A DNA stretch of 64,000 bases from Peredibacter sp045999315 (GCF_045999315.1 NZ_CP174607.1:186001-250000), one strand, 5' to 3'; shown: positions 24,929-33,627, numbered from the stretch's first letter. Notes: a model not told the origin generated them from the letters alone. Numbers and translations are program-made.

Positions 24929-26776
24929 ATGAACTCAATTAAACACATTATGAAGTTGGATTTACGTTCACTTGCACTGGTAAGAGTGACATTAGGTCTT
25001 CTTACTTTCTTTGATTTGCTGAGACGTATTCCTGAAATTGGTGCGTTCTTTTCAGATGGAGGAATTCTTCCACGTTCAGTCTTGATTGAGAATCTTGAAT
25101 ATAACTACCGAATGTCTCTTCTAAACTTAAACGGAACCTATTCTTTCGCATTAATTCTCGCCATTGTAGGCCTTATTGCTTCCGTGATGTTCACTATCGG
25201 TTGGCGCACAAGAATCGCAAACTTTATTGTCTGGATTGTTATCATTTCATTCCAAGCACGTTTCCCCGAAGCGGCCACCACTGGCGGCGATATGCTCATC
25301 CGGATCTTTCTTTTCTGGTCGTTCTTTCTTCCTATGAACGCTTATTACTCGGTTGATCGAGCGGTAAGTGAAACGAAGCCTGAAGGAAAAGAGTACTTAA
25401 GTGTTTTTACATCGGCCTGGATCATTCAGGTGACTCTCCTTTATATCATGACCTTTTTCTATAAATGGGCCCCTGTTTACCATACAGAATTCAACGCGGT
25501 TTACTTCATTTTAAATCTCGATTTCATGACAACGGATTTTGGTAAATGGCTTAGTCACTTCCCTCTTACTATGAAGGCCCTGTCTATTGCCTCTTGGGGA
25601 CTTGAAGGAATCGGACCTTTACTGCTTTTTATTCCTTACCGTCGGGACCTCTTCCGCGGAGGAGCGGTCTTTGCATTTCTTAGTTTCCATCTAGGAATTG
25701 GCTCTACTCTCCACTTAGGAAACTTCGTTCCTATTTGCCTCATTATCTGGTTAGGGATCATGCCAACTGCTTGGTGGGACTTCATTGAAGCAAAACTTAA
25801 GGCCACAAGTGAATCGGTTAAAATTCTCTACTATGATTCAGAAAATGCCTTTGCCCGGAAAGTCTGTTTAGTTTTTAAGGAACTACTCTTCCTAAAAAAA
25901 TTGACTATCGCTCCTGCAACTTCAGATCTAAAAGCAGAGCGATTTATTAATGGAAATGATTCTTTTGTGGTCGAGACAGGGGGGGAATATCATACTGGTT
26001 TTAAAGCACTAGAGAGCGCCCTTAAGACTTCAAGCCTGCCTCTCATTCGTGTTTTCGGAAAACTGCCTCTGGCCAAATTGGATGAGACACCCGCTGCTCC
26101 AGAAGAAAGTTTTGGTGCGCAATTAATCGAGGCCAAAGAGAGAGGTGAATTTAATCTTGCTGCGGCCGCAAAGGGGCCAGATGAAATCCCTGTGAAGAAA
26201 GAAAAAGGCCGTCAGTTAGAGGCCTTTCTTACCCATATTGGGATAGATAAAATTCGATACAAAATCACGTATATCGAGAAAGTGTTTGGTACTTTCATTT
26301 TGGCCCTTGTGACTCTATGGAACATTGAAGGACTTATTCAGCCAAAGTCCTGGTATATCGGAACGCCATTCGATGAAGTGATGTTTACCTTTCACCTCAA
26401 CCAGGGCTGGGCCATGTTTGCTCCTCACCCACAACGAAGTGATGGCTGGTTTGTCATGGATGGTAATCTCATGAGTGGGAAGAAGTGGGACGCTCTTAAT
26501 AATAAAGAAGTCACATTTGAAACACCTGAGAACTGGCATGAGACCTATGCTACGGACAACTGGAAAAAGCTCTTAGATAATATCCAGGCCTCTCGAGATG
26601 AGCTTCATCTTCTCTGGTTAGGAAAATATTTGTGTCGTACCTGGAACAACGAGCACTTTGACGGAGAACAGTTAAAAACATTCGATCTCTACTTCATGCA
26701 GCAGTTTACAAATGGACCGGAGGAACCGCCTGCAGAGATTAATAAAATCCGCCTTTGGCGCCACGAATGTTTCTAA
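24929..26776 (+). CDS. HTTM membrane protein with embedded degenerate DCC domain
   Basis: The 615-residue protein begins with an HTTM domain (about 1-280), related to vitamin K-dependent gamma-carboxylase: several membrane spans, SLALVRVTLGLLTFFDLLRR at the start. Around 297-375 comes a DCC/YuxK-like thioredoxin-type region (VKILYYDSENAFARKVCLVFKELLF). The usual DxDCPxC motif has lost the first Cys, leaving only Cys311. A further membrane segment and a soluble C-terminal domain follow. HTTM plus DCC combinations are known; their reactions are not. Loss of the redox pair suggests a binding rather than a catalytic role for the second domain. AGGTAGG precedes the ATG. Confidence 0.78.
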   Translation: MNSIKHIMKLDLRSLALVRVTLGLLTFFDLLRRIPEIGAFFSDGGILPRSVLIENLEYNYRMSLLNLNGTYSFALILAIVGLIASVMFTIGWRTRIANFIVWIVIISFQARFPEAATTGGDMLIRIFLFWSFFLPMNAYYSVDRAVSETKPEGKEYLSVFTSAWIIQVTLLYIMTFFYKWAPVYHTEFNAVYFILNLDFMTTDFGKWLSHFPLTMKALSIASWGLEGIGPLLLFIPYRRDLFRGGAVFAFLSFHLGIGSTLHLGNFVPICLIIWLGIMPTAWWDFIEAKLKATSESVKILYYDSENAFARKVCLVFKELLFLKKLTIAPATSDLKAERFINGNDSFVVETGGEYHTGFKALESALKTSSLPLIRVFGKLPLAKLDETPAAPEESFGAQLIEAKERGEFNLAAAAKGPDEIPVKKEKGRQLEAFLTHIGIDKIRYKITYIEKVFGTFILALVTLWNIEGLIQPKSWYIGTPFDEVMFTFHLNQGWAMFAPHPQRSDGWFVMDGNLMSGKKWDALNNKEVTFETPENWHETYATDNWKKLLDNIQASRDELHLLWLGKYLCRTWNNEHFDGEQLKTFDLYFMQQFTNGPEEPPAEINKIRLWRHECF

Positions 26777-26780
26777 CACT

Positions 26781-26813
26781 TGTTTGCCCTTGACGCTTGA
26801 TCAAGGGCAAACA
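26781..26813 (+). terminator. Terminator after the HTTM gene
   Basis: A perfect 13-bp stem (TGTTTGCCCTTGA and its complement) with a 7-base loop begins four bases after the HTTM stop codon and is followed by TAAGATTTATTT. It separates the HTTM gene from the secreted protein gene that starts at 26826, whose leader is therefore very short. Confidence 0.75.
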
Positions 26814-26825
26814 TAAGATTTATTT

Positions 26826-27401
26826 ATGAAAAATCTTACTCTCACAACTCTAGTTTTTTCTATTCCTCTCACTGCCCTTGCCAACGTTCCTATTCGGCCA
26901 GATGGTCTTTATCAATTTAAGTCCATAAAAGTGTCACAGGTACGGGACTCCGAACTCGTTCATGTCAGTAATCGATCGCGTTTTCTGGAATTGGTGAAAG
27001 ATAAGTTTCAGTGCTACAACAAGGGTGACTTTTTTCAATGTCAAAAACACATTAAGGGAGTGAGTCTACCCCAAAATCTTTCAGAAGATCTGAAAAAAGA
27101 ATGGAAGAACAAGACCTTTGAGTTTTTACCTTCGAATCTGGCCCCGTTAATGACCAATGATGCTCCAGACCTTATGGAGTGGGACATTCAAGATACTGTT
27201 AAATTTAATAATGAGAGAATCACTCAATATCATTATTACTTGGTCCAGCAGGACGTCCATAAAGCAAATTTAAACTTTAAGACCCAGCAGTGGATTAATA
27301 TTCAGGATGAAGAAGAATTTTCTGTGCCAGTCAGGAAAACACTTCAACTTTCTCAGTGGCAATCCCGCATCTTTGAACTTTCTCTTATCTTCCAAAAATA
27401 A
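26826..27401 (+). CDS. Secreted protein of unknown function
   Basis: A 191-residue protein with a signal peptide cleaved after TALA (about residue 19). The mature part is hydrophilic with two Cys close together (residues 63 and 71) that could form a disulfide, and no membrane segments. I recognise no family. The gene has no obvious Shine-Dalgarno: the ATG follows a terminator hairpin and an AT-rich stretch within 12 bases. This suggests either a very short leader or a promoter inside the terminator. It converges on the His/Asp-rich membrane protein gene through a shared terminator. Confidence 0.65.
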   Translation: MKNLTLTTLVFSIPLTALANVPIRPDGLYQFKSIKVSQVRDSELVHVSNRSRFLELVKDKFQCYNKGDFFQCQKHIKGVSLPQNLSEDLKKEWKNKTFEFLPSNLAPLMTNDAPDLMEWDIQDTVKFNNERITQYHYYLVQQDVHKANLNFKTQQWINIQDEEEFSVPVRKTLQLSQWQSRIFELSLIFQK

Positions 27402-27435
27402 AAAAAGGGCACCCGTAGGTGCCCAGTGCTTTTTA
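27401..27435. terminator. Bidirectional terminator
   Basis: A 7-bp GGGCACC/GGTGCCC stem (27407-27424) with a CGTA loop is flanked by an A-run on the left and CTTTTTAG on the right. It lies between the stop codons of two convergent genes and should work in both directions. Confidence 0.85.
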
Positions 27436-28044
27436 GTATTGAACAGGATAACAGTGATCACCGTTACGGCCGTAACCATAATGACAGTTTGGTTCTTCGT
27501 GATTATCATCATCGTGATCATGGTCACGATCTCTTAAACAAGTGATGATGACTACGACAATAATAATCGCCACGATAACTTTCCATTTACCATGATGATG
27601 ACCACCACCCGCGAAGCTTGTGCCTTCATGGTAGTTTTTATCCATGAATTCCATCGCCATTTGAGTTGCTTGCTCTTCAGTCATCTCTTGTGAGCGAAGG
27701 GCCTCAACTAGGCGCTTATAATCGGCCTGGGCCTTGCCTTGAAGGATACTCTTCTCCATCGCCTTTTGAATTTCAGTTGCTGTCACACCCGCTTTCATCA
27801 AATCAAGCAGGGCCTTTTCAAGACCCTTTTGGGCCTCTTCTTTAAAGACAGGATCTTTTTGGTCCCACTCAACCGCCATGGCAAAGTGGAAGCGATCAAA
27901 TGCTTCATTCACCTGTGCTTCATTAGAAGTGAATTGCATCTTGTAATCTTCTAAAACGCTTGCTTGTACACCCTGTGGAATAACAGTAGTGGCAAAAACC
28001 GAAAGGGCGAGCATAAGACCCACCGGAAGTTTGAAAATCCTCAT
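27433..28044 (-). CDS. Exported membrane protein with His/Asp-rich segment
   Basis: A 203-residue protein with an N-terminal signal peptide (VQA-S near 28), a helical region (about 30-140, with repeated EEA/QKA patterns), a GGGHHHG motif, and one membrane span (WKVIVAIIIVVVIITCL). It ends with a short tail containing RDHDHDDDNHEE and Cys/Tyr residues. The His/Asp-rich tail could bind Zn, Ni or Cu. No family is recognised. The ATG at 28042-28044 has AAGGATGG upstream; ten further upstream codons are open but not credible. It appears to be a single gene. Confidence 0.68.
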   Translation of the reverse strand: MRIFKLPVGLMLALSVFATTVIPQGVQASVLEDYKMQFTSNEAQVNEAFDRFHFAMAVEWDQKDPVFKEEAQKGLEKALLDLMKAGVTATEIQKAMEKSILQGKAQADYKRLVEALRSQEMTEEQATQMAMEFMDKNYHEGTSFAGGGHHHGKWKVIVAIIIVVVIITCLRDRDHDHDDDNHEEPNCHYGYGRNGDHCYPVQY

Positions 28045-28144
28045 CGACCATCCTTTGTTAAAGTAAAAAAACACTCACAAAGAAATACACTTGGCCCAGA
28101 GGTCAATTCATCATAATAATTTATTAACAATTTAAAGGTGTGCG

Positions 28145-29083
28145 CTATTGCTGAGAGGCCCTCGAAGATTTGTTCTTCGAATTATCACCTGTTGATTTAA
28201 TGTCCTTCCCTTCTTCACGATCGGAGTTTGTAATTCCTTTAGAATCACAATACGCTCGATCCACTACAATCTTGAAGATTGCACCATTGGTCTGATCGTC
28301 TAATTCATAGCAGTCTGGCTTTACCTTAAAAAAGATCGTCTTCAGGGAATAGATTGACCCCTCTGCATAGTGAGTCATGATGAGGTCTGCACTAGGAGCA
28401 CAAAATGATTTCGGCACAGGACGCATTCCACGCTCAGAATCAACTTCATAACAGGCAGAGCTTTTGGTCAGAAGATATTCAAATTTCATTCCGATACACT
28501 GTTTGCATTCTTCAGTTAAAACTCTCTTCTCGAATGAAAACTGTCCCGGTTTGTCCTTACACATGTAATGACATTTTTCTCCGTAATATAGTCGTCTGCC
28601 GATTTCCGGATACTCGTAGGAATCATCAAAGCTAAGATCTTTACGTTTTGTGAAACAGGCCAAACAAGATTCTCTGTCGAGACCATGAACGTCTTTTCGT
28701 TTAATTCCCATGAATGTTTTAGCAGCTGGACGACATTCTTCGAAACAGGTGTCGCCTACCATCAGAACATGTTCAAAGAGACGACTTTTATAACTCGCCA
28801 GTTTGTCTGTTCTAATATTGTCTTCTTGTGACATCAAAATTGTGTTGGGATGTTCTTCACGCTGAAAGAAACAACGTTTTCTTTTTACGTCACCTTCAGG
28901 ACCTGTGCATTCAACTTCAGCACAGTACTCTTCTCTTTTGCCTTTCTCCAATCTCCAGTTCGAAAGGAGCCTTTTACTGGTAAAAGAGTTATCGCAAAAT
29001 TGCTCCGGGATATCAGTCTGACCGAAGGCAAACATGCTGTGGATGAAAGTGATAATAAGAATAAAGTGGATTGTTTTTTTCAT
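28145..29083 (-). CDS. Secreted cysteine-rich protein with a duplicated CxxxC...CxxC motif
   Basis: A 312-residue exported protein (signal peptide ending near FAFGQ, about 20-22). It contains about 17 cysteines. Two similar modules can be seen: GDTCFEEC with ESCLAC about 27 residues later, then GEKCHYMC followed by EECKQC. A CxxxC plus CxxC pair per module suggests repeated disulfide or metal sites in the periplasm. The C-terminus is Lys/Ser-rich and disordered. I recognise no family. The GAGG ribosome site pairs in a 6-bp stem (29085-29090 with 29111-29116), so initiation may be structured. Confidence 0.65.
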   Translation of the reverse strand: MKKTIHFILIITFIHSMFAFGQTDIPEQFCDNSFTSKRLLSNWRLEKGKREEYCAEVECTGPEGDVKRKRCFFQREEHPNTILMSQEDNIRTDKLASYKSRLFEHVLMVGDTCFEECRPAAKTFMGIKRKDVHGLDRESCLACFTKRKDLSFDDSYEYPEIGRRLYYGEKCHYMCKDKPGQFSFEKRVLTEECKQCIGMKFEYLLTKSSACYEVDSERGMRPVPKSFCAPSADLIMTHYAEGSIYSLKTIFFKVKPDCYELDDQTNGAIFKIVVDRAYCDSKGITNSDREEGKDIKSTGDNSKNKSSRASQQ

Positions 29084-29250
29084 AGTGCCTCAACATGATC
29101 AGTTTAACATAGGCACAGAACCGCCCATCCCCAGGAAGAATCTTCCCCTACTTAACTCTCCATCCTTAGGCCAATCTTGATTTTCAATTCCCTTCTGCTC
29201 TTAGGACGGAATTTGAAGATTTCTTATGCTATGATCCATCGTTCCAAGAG

Positions 29251-29856
29251 ATGGAAATCAATATGAAAACCTCTGTTTTTAAGCCAGCTTCTTTTAATAA
29301 ACATCACCAGCCCGTGCACGGAGATCACTTTGTTCACTTTTTCGATAAAGCTGACTCATTGGTACAAGTTTTTTGTAATTATGCTATTCCCGGAATCAAT
29401 CGTGGTGAGGGCATCATTGTCATAGCTAGCAAAGTCCATCAAAAGGCCTTTACCGATGGCCTTATTCATAGATCCATTGATGTAAATCGAGTGATCTCCA
29501 GAGGTCAACTCCTCATCGTGGACGCACATGAATTACTTTCACTCTTCATGCACAAGAGCCGTCCGGATAAAACCAAACTTGTTTCTGTTGTTAGTAAACT
29601 TCTAACGGGAATGAAGCAAAAATACAGCTCGATTAGGGCCTACGGAGAAATGGTGAACATCCTGACCATGGAAGGAAATCACATCGCCGCCCTTGAGTTG
29701 GAAAAAATCTGGCATGAAATGGTGGAAAAAGAACCGGTGTCACTCTTTTGTGGCTACTCAGCAGATGTGCTTTATGAAACAGAACTCTCTTTCCACGACG
29801 TTTGCTCCTGCCACTCCCATGTGGTGGTTTCAGATGGAGTCTTCAAAGTCAGCTGA
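29251..29856 (+). CDS. MEDS (DcmR-like sensory) domain protein
   Basis: A 201-residue protein made almost wholly of one MEDS domain: HFVHFFDKADSLVQVFCNYAIPGINRGEGIIVIASKVHQKAF, GQLLIVDAHELLSLFM, YGEMVNILTMEGNHIAALELEKIWHEM and PVSLFCGY. In other bacteria this domain is a sensor attached to histidine kinases or regulators and is thought to bind a hydrocarbon-derived or other small ligand. Here it stands alone, without output domain, so it would have to signal through a partner. The start at 29251 or the Met at 29263 is not settled. Its 3' end overlaps the convergent secreted gene by 27 bases. Confidence 0.82.
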   Translation: MEINMKTSVFKPASFNKHHQPVHGDHFVHFFDKADSLVQVFCNYAIPGINRGEGIIVIASKVHQKAFTDGLIHRSIDVNRVISRGQLLIVDAHELLSLFMHKSRPDKTKLVSVVSKLLTGMKQKYSSIRAYGEMVNILTMEGNHIAALELEKIWHEMVEKEPVSLFCGYSADVLYETELSFHDVCSCHSHVVVSDGVFKVS

Positions 29857-30189
29857 GTCGTAGATAAACCCTTTAGGAAATCTCTTTTCAAAAACCGGAA
29901 TGTCACTCTGATCAAATTTCACTAAGTACTGGCCAATCTTTCGTCTTTGCTTAGAGCTAATATTATCTTGAGGGATAATTTCATAATACTGATTAATAGA
30001 GTGTGTATGGGTCTCTTTTATCTTTGCAATGAAAGGTCCTTCATTTTCCAGGGTCACAAGCCATTGATCAGACTCGCACCAACGCTCACTCATTCCGCTC
30101 TTTTCTCCCCCTTTGCAACTCACAAGGTCCGAAGCGGCCATTAAAACACCAGAACTTAACAAGAAACAGCAGGCGAAAAGAATTTTCAT
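29830..30189 (-). CDS. Small secreted protein of unknown function
   Basis: A 119-residue protein with a signal peptide (VLMAA-S near 18-19) and two Cys after it (about residues 25 and 38) that may pair. AGGAGG precedes the chosen ATG at 30187-30189. A 16-codon longer frame was rejected because it destroys the signal peptide. No family is recognised. Its 3' end overlaps the MEDS gene on the opposite strand by 27 bases, so the two transcripts would be complementary there. Confidence 0.62.
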   Translation of the reverse strand: MKILFACCFLLSSGVLMAASDLVSCKGGEKSGMSERWCESDQWLVTLENEGPFIAKIKETHTHSINQYYEIIPQDNISSKQRRKIGQYLVKFDQSDIPVFEKRFPKGFIYDSADFEDSI

Positions 30190-30290
30190 GTCGTCCTCCT
30201 GAAAAGTGGAACGATCTTTTCCCAGAAAAAGACCCAAGTCGAGGCACTCCCCTAAAATTCAACTAAGCTTAAGGTAAAATCCCTGTTATA

Positions 30291-30911
30291 ATGCTCTTCA
30301 TGAAATGGATCTTATTTTTTTGCGTGTCAGTGTTACTTCTGACAAGTTGTGCTTCACAAAATGATTCTTCGGAACATCCGTCCGGAGTGACTGTTCATGA
30401 AATCAATCCAGACAAGTGGACCAATTTAACCAAACAAAATCTTTTACATCTGACCCAGGTCTATGACCTTCAACCGCTTCTTTTTACCAAGACGGTTAAT
30501 ATTGAAACTAAGGCCGTTTCTCGCTCTCATCCAGTGTTGACCATTAATACCCGACATGCGGAACATCCAAATCGGATCCTGGCACAGTTTCTTCATGAAG
30601 AACTTCACTGGTGGACAGAAATCAAGGCCCGTGAAGTGGATCTTGCGATTAAAGATCTCGTGAAAATTTATCCTAAGGTACCTCACGCTAAAAATGAGAG
30701 ACCTTACGTGACTTACCTACATTTGATTATCTGTTACATTGAATTTAAGGCCGTGGCCCATTATCTGGGCTCCAAAGAAGCGACCAATATACTGACCTAC
30801 ACCATGAAGAAAGAAAAACTTCATCCATGGGTCTACCACCAAGTTCTCTATAAGGATTTTGCAATTAAAAAAGTCGTGGAGAAGCATCAGCTGCTCCCTC
30901 CGCCTCTCTAG
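30291..30911 (+). CDS. Lipoprotein with HEELH motif, possible metalloprotease
   Basis: A 206-residue lipoprotein: a hydrophobic signal ends in LLTSC, giving an acylated Cys. The centre holds QFLHEELHWWTEI, an HExxH pattern typical of zinc peptidases, and a later IEFKAVAHYLG segment contains a Glu that could be the third ligand. It may therefore be a membrane-anchored protease, although the family is not recognised and the HExxH could be coincidental. Start ATGs at 30291 or 30300 are both possible, with no strong ribosome site. The 3' end overlaps the convergent vWA gene by four bases. Confidence 0.6.
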   Translation: MLFMKWILFFCVSVLLLTSCASQNDSSEHPSGVTVHEINPDKWTNLTKQNLLHLTQVYDLQPLLFTKTVNIETKAVSRSHPVLTINTRHAEHPNRILAQFLHEELHWWTEIKAREVDLAIKDLVKIYPKVPHAKNERPYVTYLHLIICYIEFKAVAHYLGSKEATNILTYTMKKEKLHPWVYHQVLYKDFAIKKVVEKHQLLPPPL

Positions 30912-31735
30912 AATCCGACGAAGAAACCGCCATTTTGCTCTGACAAGAGACTCAGGAATTTATACTGGTCACTGGTCTTATCTTTGACGAAGTTTGTTCC
31001 CACTCCAATCGTGTTGATCTGAATTTTTGTACGATTCTCGGCCCTCACAACATTAAGAATGTCATAGATATCATCTTTACGATTAGAATTGTGATAGGTC
31101 GGCTGACCATCAGATAAAAGAACGATATCAGAAACATTCTCATAGTTTTTAATCACAAACAACAAAGCGTCTCTGGTTGGAGTACCGCCACTTGGTCTCA
31201 GGGCATAGATAAAATCAAAGGCGTCTGTTTTATTAAAACCAGTCGTTTCCTTGATGGTTCCCCACATACTTCTGAAAGGGGCCCGTTCACCGAGAGGATA
31301 TTGAACGATGTCCACTTTGTACTCGGACGAAAGAGAAGTCAGAAACATTTTAAGTCCTGCCTTGACCTGACCCATCCGATCTTCCTCTGTCATACTGTAA
31401 GAAGTATCAATGATGAAAACAATGTTCTTCCCTTTGAACTTGAAACCAATATCAACATTGGCCCCACCCACTACAGGCTCTTCAATTTTCAATGGCTCAA
31501 CAATTTTTACCTGGGCGGCCTTTAGGGTCTCAATCTCTCTAGTGAGTTCATCAATTTTCGCTTTTGATGAGGCCAGTTCTTGCTTCACCATGACTTTTTC
31601 AATGTCATCTTTTGGCTCGACCTTCGGTTGGTTCTTAGGAATTGCCACATAGAGAATAATGACCGCACCCAAGGCACCCGAGATAAGGTCCAAAAATGAG
31701 AGCGAGAATAGTTCTATCTGGCGGCGTTTTCTCAT
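30908..31735 (-). CDS. vWA-domain protein with ExbD/MotB-like N-terminal anchor
   Basis: A 275-residue protein. Residues 10-32 form one membrane helix, LFSLSFLDLISGALGAVIILYV, with Asp16 at its start, as in the proton-accepting helix of ExbD/MotB relatives. A coiled coil follows (about 45-75). A von Willebrand A domain (104-275) has an intact MIDAS: DTSYS at 110-114, Thr185 in GGTPTRD, and Asp209 in LLSDGQPT. It follows the ExbB-like gene with an ATGA overlap. The pair probably forms a proton-driven membrane complex in which the vWA domain is the periplasmic output. Its partner is unknown. Confidence 0.82.
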   Translation of the reverse strand: MRKRRQIELFSLSFLDLISGALGAVIILYVAIPKNQPKVEPKDDIEKVMVKQELASSKAKIDELTREIETLKAAQVKIVEPLKIEEPVVGGANVDIGFKFKGKNIVFIIDTSYSMTEEDRMGQVKAGLKMFLTSLSSEYKVDIVQYPLGERAPFRSMWGTIKETTGFNKTDAFDFIYALRPSGGTPTRDALLFVIKNYENVSDIVLLSDGQPTYHNSNRKDDIYDILNVVRAENRTKIQINTIGVGTNFVKDKTSDQYKFLSLLSEQNGGFFVGF

Positions 31736-32478
31736 TGAATCTCAATTTTATTGATGAGGTTATCAATGACGAACTCTTTCAGATCAGAGTGAAAACGATC
31801 GGTCTCTTCTTGCAGCTGATGCACGAACCACATTAGAAATACGGAAAGAACTAATGCAACTAATGTCGTATCAAAGGCAACACCTAGAAGAGATGTGATC
31901 TTTTCCATGTCACCAGAATTGGCATAAATAAGTGATTGAGAGATACCAATCACGGTTCCAATAAATCCTAAAGATGGAATCACCCACGTGAGGTAACGAA
32001 TTACCGATTGATCACCCTCTGCTTTTTCCTGAGATACTTCAACTTGAATGCTCACAATATCAATCAATTCAGATAACGAACCTGATGTGCGAAACTTCGT
32101 ACAGGCCTTCTTCAAAAGATCACTTAGGATGTATTTTTCTTTTTTCTCGAACTCGATAAGTTTGAATTTTAGTTGGTTCACATCCTGGGGCATGAAAACG
32201 TGCTTCTCACTGGTAGGAATGAGATTTAATTTAAAAGCGCGACGCTCCCGGGCAATCACAGTTAGTTTTTCACGCACTTCAAACCAGGCCCATATGAAGG
32301 CCAGGTAAGTTAGACCTTGAATATAGCCCCCATTCACCACATCACCGCCCAATAGGACCAAAATGCGGTACAAAGTAGGTGAATTTTCTTTATTTGTGAT
32401 GGCCAATAAGGTCATACAAATAGCTGTAATCAAAAGTGCCATCCCCGACGCGAGCGTGAGATTTCTTAGATTTTTCAT
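31732..32478 (-). CDS. MotA/TolQ/ExbB family proton channel protein
   Basis: A 248-residue membrane protein with an N-terminal helix (7-29), a second near 45-65, a long cytoplasmic stretch, then the paired helices typical of ExbB/TolQ/MotA: YLTWVIPSLGFIGTVIGISQSLIYA and LGVAFDTTLVALVLSVFLMWFVH. The GFIGTVIG and FDTTLVAL motifs are diagnostic. It should pentamerise around the dimeric helix of the following vWA protein and conduct protons. The genes overlap by four bases. Unlike TolQR or ExbBD, no TonB or Tol partner is nearby. Confidence 0.87.
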   Translation of the reverse strand: MKNLRNLTLASGMALLITAICMTLLAITNKENSPTLYRILVLLGGDVVNGGYIQGLTYLAFIWAWFEVREKLTVIARERRAFKLNLIPTSEKHVFMPQDVNQLKFKLIEFEKKEKYILSDLLKKACTKFRTSGSLSELIDIVSIQVEVSQEKAEGDQSVIRYLTWVIPSLGFIGTVIGISQSLIYANSGDMEKITSLLGVAFDTTLVALVLSVFLMWFVHQLQEETDRFHSDLKEFVIDNLINKIEIQ

Positions 32479-32547
32479 CTGGTAAAATCCGTGTTATTAA
32501 ACTTATGTTTCGTTTCGGTAAATAGTTAGAAAATCTAAGGGAGTCCT

Positions 32548-33627
32548 ATGAAGAAAGTGGAAATCCATCCCGATGCAGTTGAGCGAGTAAAAAAGTTCAC
32601 TATTAATGATCCTCAGCTCGGTTTTGGTAAATATGTTGCTCCGATCATGATCCAGGCCCTATACGATCATGGTGAATGGCAAAGATTCGATCTATTGCCT
32701 TATGGGCCCCTACAATTAGATCCTTGTTCAAAAGTGCTGCATTATGGTCAGGAAATCTTTGAAGGGATGAAGGTCTTCCGTCACCCGGATGATTCGATTC
32801 ACATGTTCCGTCCGGAGATGAATGCCCGACGTTTCAACTTGTCTGCTCGTCGTATGGCCATGCCAGAAATTCCGGAAGAGGACTATCTGAATGCCTGTGC
32901 AACTATCAGCGCTTACTGTAAGCACCTTATCCCTAAACGTTTAGGTGAATCACTTTACCTACGCCCTTTCATGATCGCGACTGAAGTGGGTCTGGGAATT
33001 AAGCCTTCTAAGCAGTTCCTATTCATCATCGTTGCTTCTCCATCTGGTTCATACTTCGCTGGAGATGCGGTAAAAGTTTATATCGAACGAGATGATATTC
33101 GTTGTGCTCCAGGCGGTATTGGTTTCGCCAAGACTGGTGGTAACTATGCTGCAAGCTTAAACTCTTACGCTAAAACCATTCAGTTGGGTTGTGATCAAAC
33201 CATGTGGCTTGATTCGGTTGAGCACAAGTACATTGAAGAAATGTCAGGGATGAACTTCTTTGCTGTTATCGACAACAAAGTCGTAACACCTACTCTAACT
33301 GATACGATCCTTGATGGTGTAACTCGTAAGTCAATCATCGACATTGCTCGCGCTGAAAAAATTGAAGTTGAAGAAAGAAAGCTTTCAATTGATGAAGTTC
33401 TTAAAGCTGTTCAAGAAGGTCGTTGTACCGAAGCTTTCGTATGTGGAACTGCTGCGGTAGTTGCTCCGATTGCTTCATTCATGGACAAAGATCAGTCGGT
33501 TTACAAGCTTCGTGATTCTCAAGGCAAGATCGGCATGCAGCTTCGTGAGAAGCTTATTGCAATCCAGGCCGGCAGATTCGATGCTCCTCAAGGCTGGACA
33601 TACCCGGTTCGTGATTTAAATTTCTAA
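32548..33627 (+). CDS. ilvE: Branched-chain amino acid aminotransferase
   Basis: A 359-residue PLP fold-type IV enzyme of the long BCAT class. VLHYGQEIFEGMKVFRHPD, LYLRPFMIATEVGLGI, the PLP lysine Lys195 in GFAKTGGNYAASL, and VEERKLSIDEVL with EAFVCGTAAVVAPI near the end are diagnostic. It transfers the amino group between glutamate and the keto acids of Leu, Ile and Val as the last biosynthetic or first catabolic step. AAGGGAG precedes the ATG. It stands alone, not in an ilv operon. Its last 12 bases overlap the convergent repair gene. Confidence 0.94.
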   Translation: MKKVEIHPDAVERVKKFTINDPQLGFGKYVAPIMIQALYDHGEWQRFDLLPYGPLQLDPCSKVLHYGQEIFEGMKVFRHPDDSIHMFRPEMNARRFNLSARRMAMPEIPEEDYLNACATISAYCKHLIPKRLGESLYLRPFMIATEVGLGIKPSKQFLFIIVASPSGSYFAGDAVKVYIERDDIRCAPGGIGFAKTGGNYAASLNSYAKTIQLGCDQTMWLDSVEHKYIEEMSGMNFFAVIDNKVVTPTLTDTILDGVTRKSIIDIARAEKIEVEERKLSIDEVLKAVQEGRCTEAFVCGTAAVVAPIASFMDKDQSVYKLRDSQGKIGMQLREKLIAIQAGRFDAPQGWTYPVRDLNF

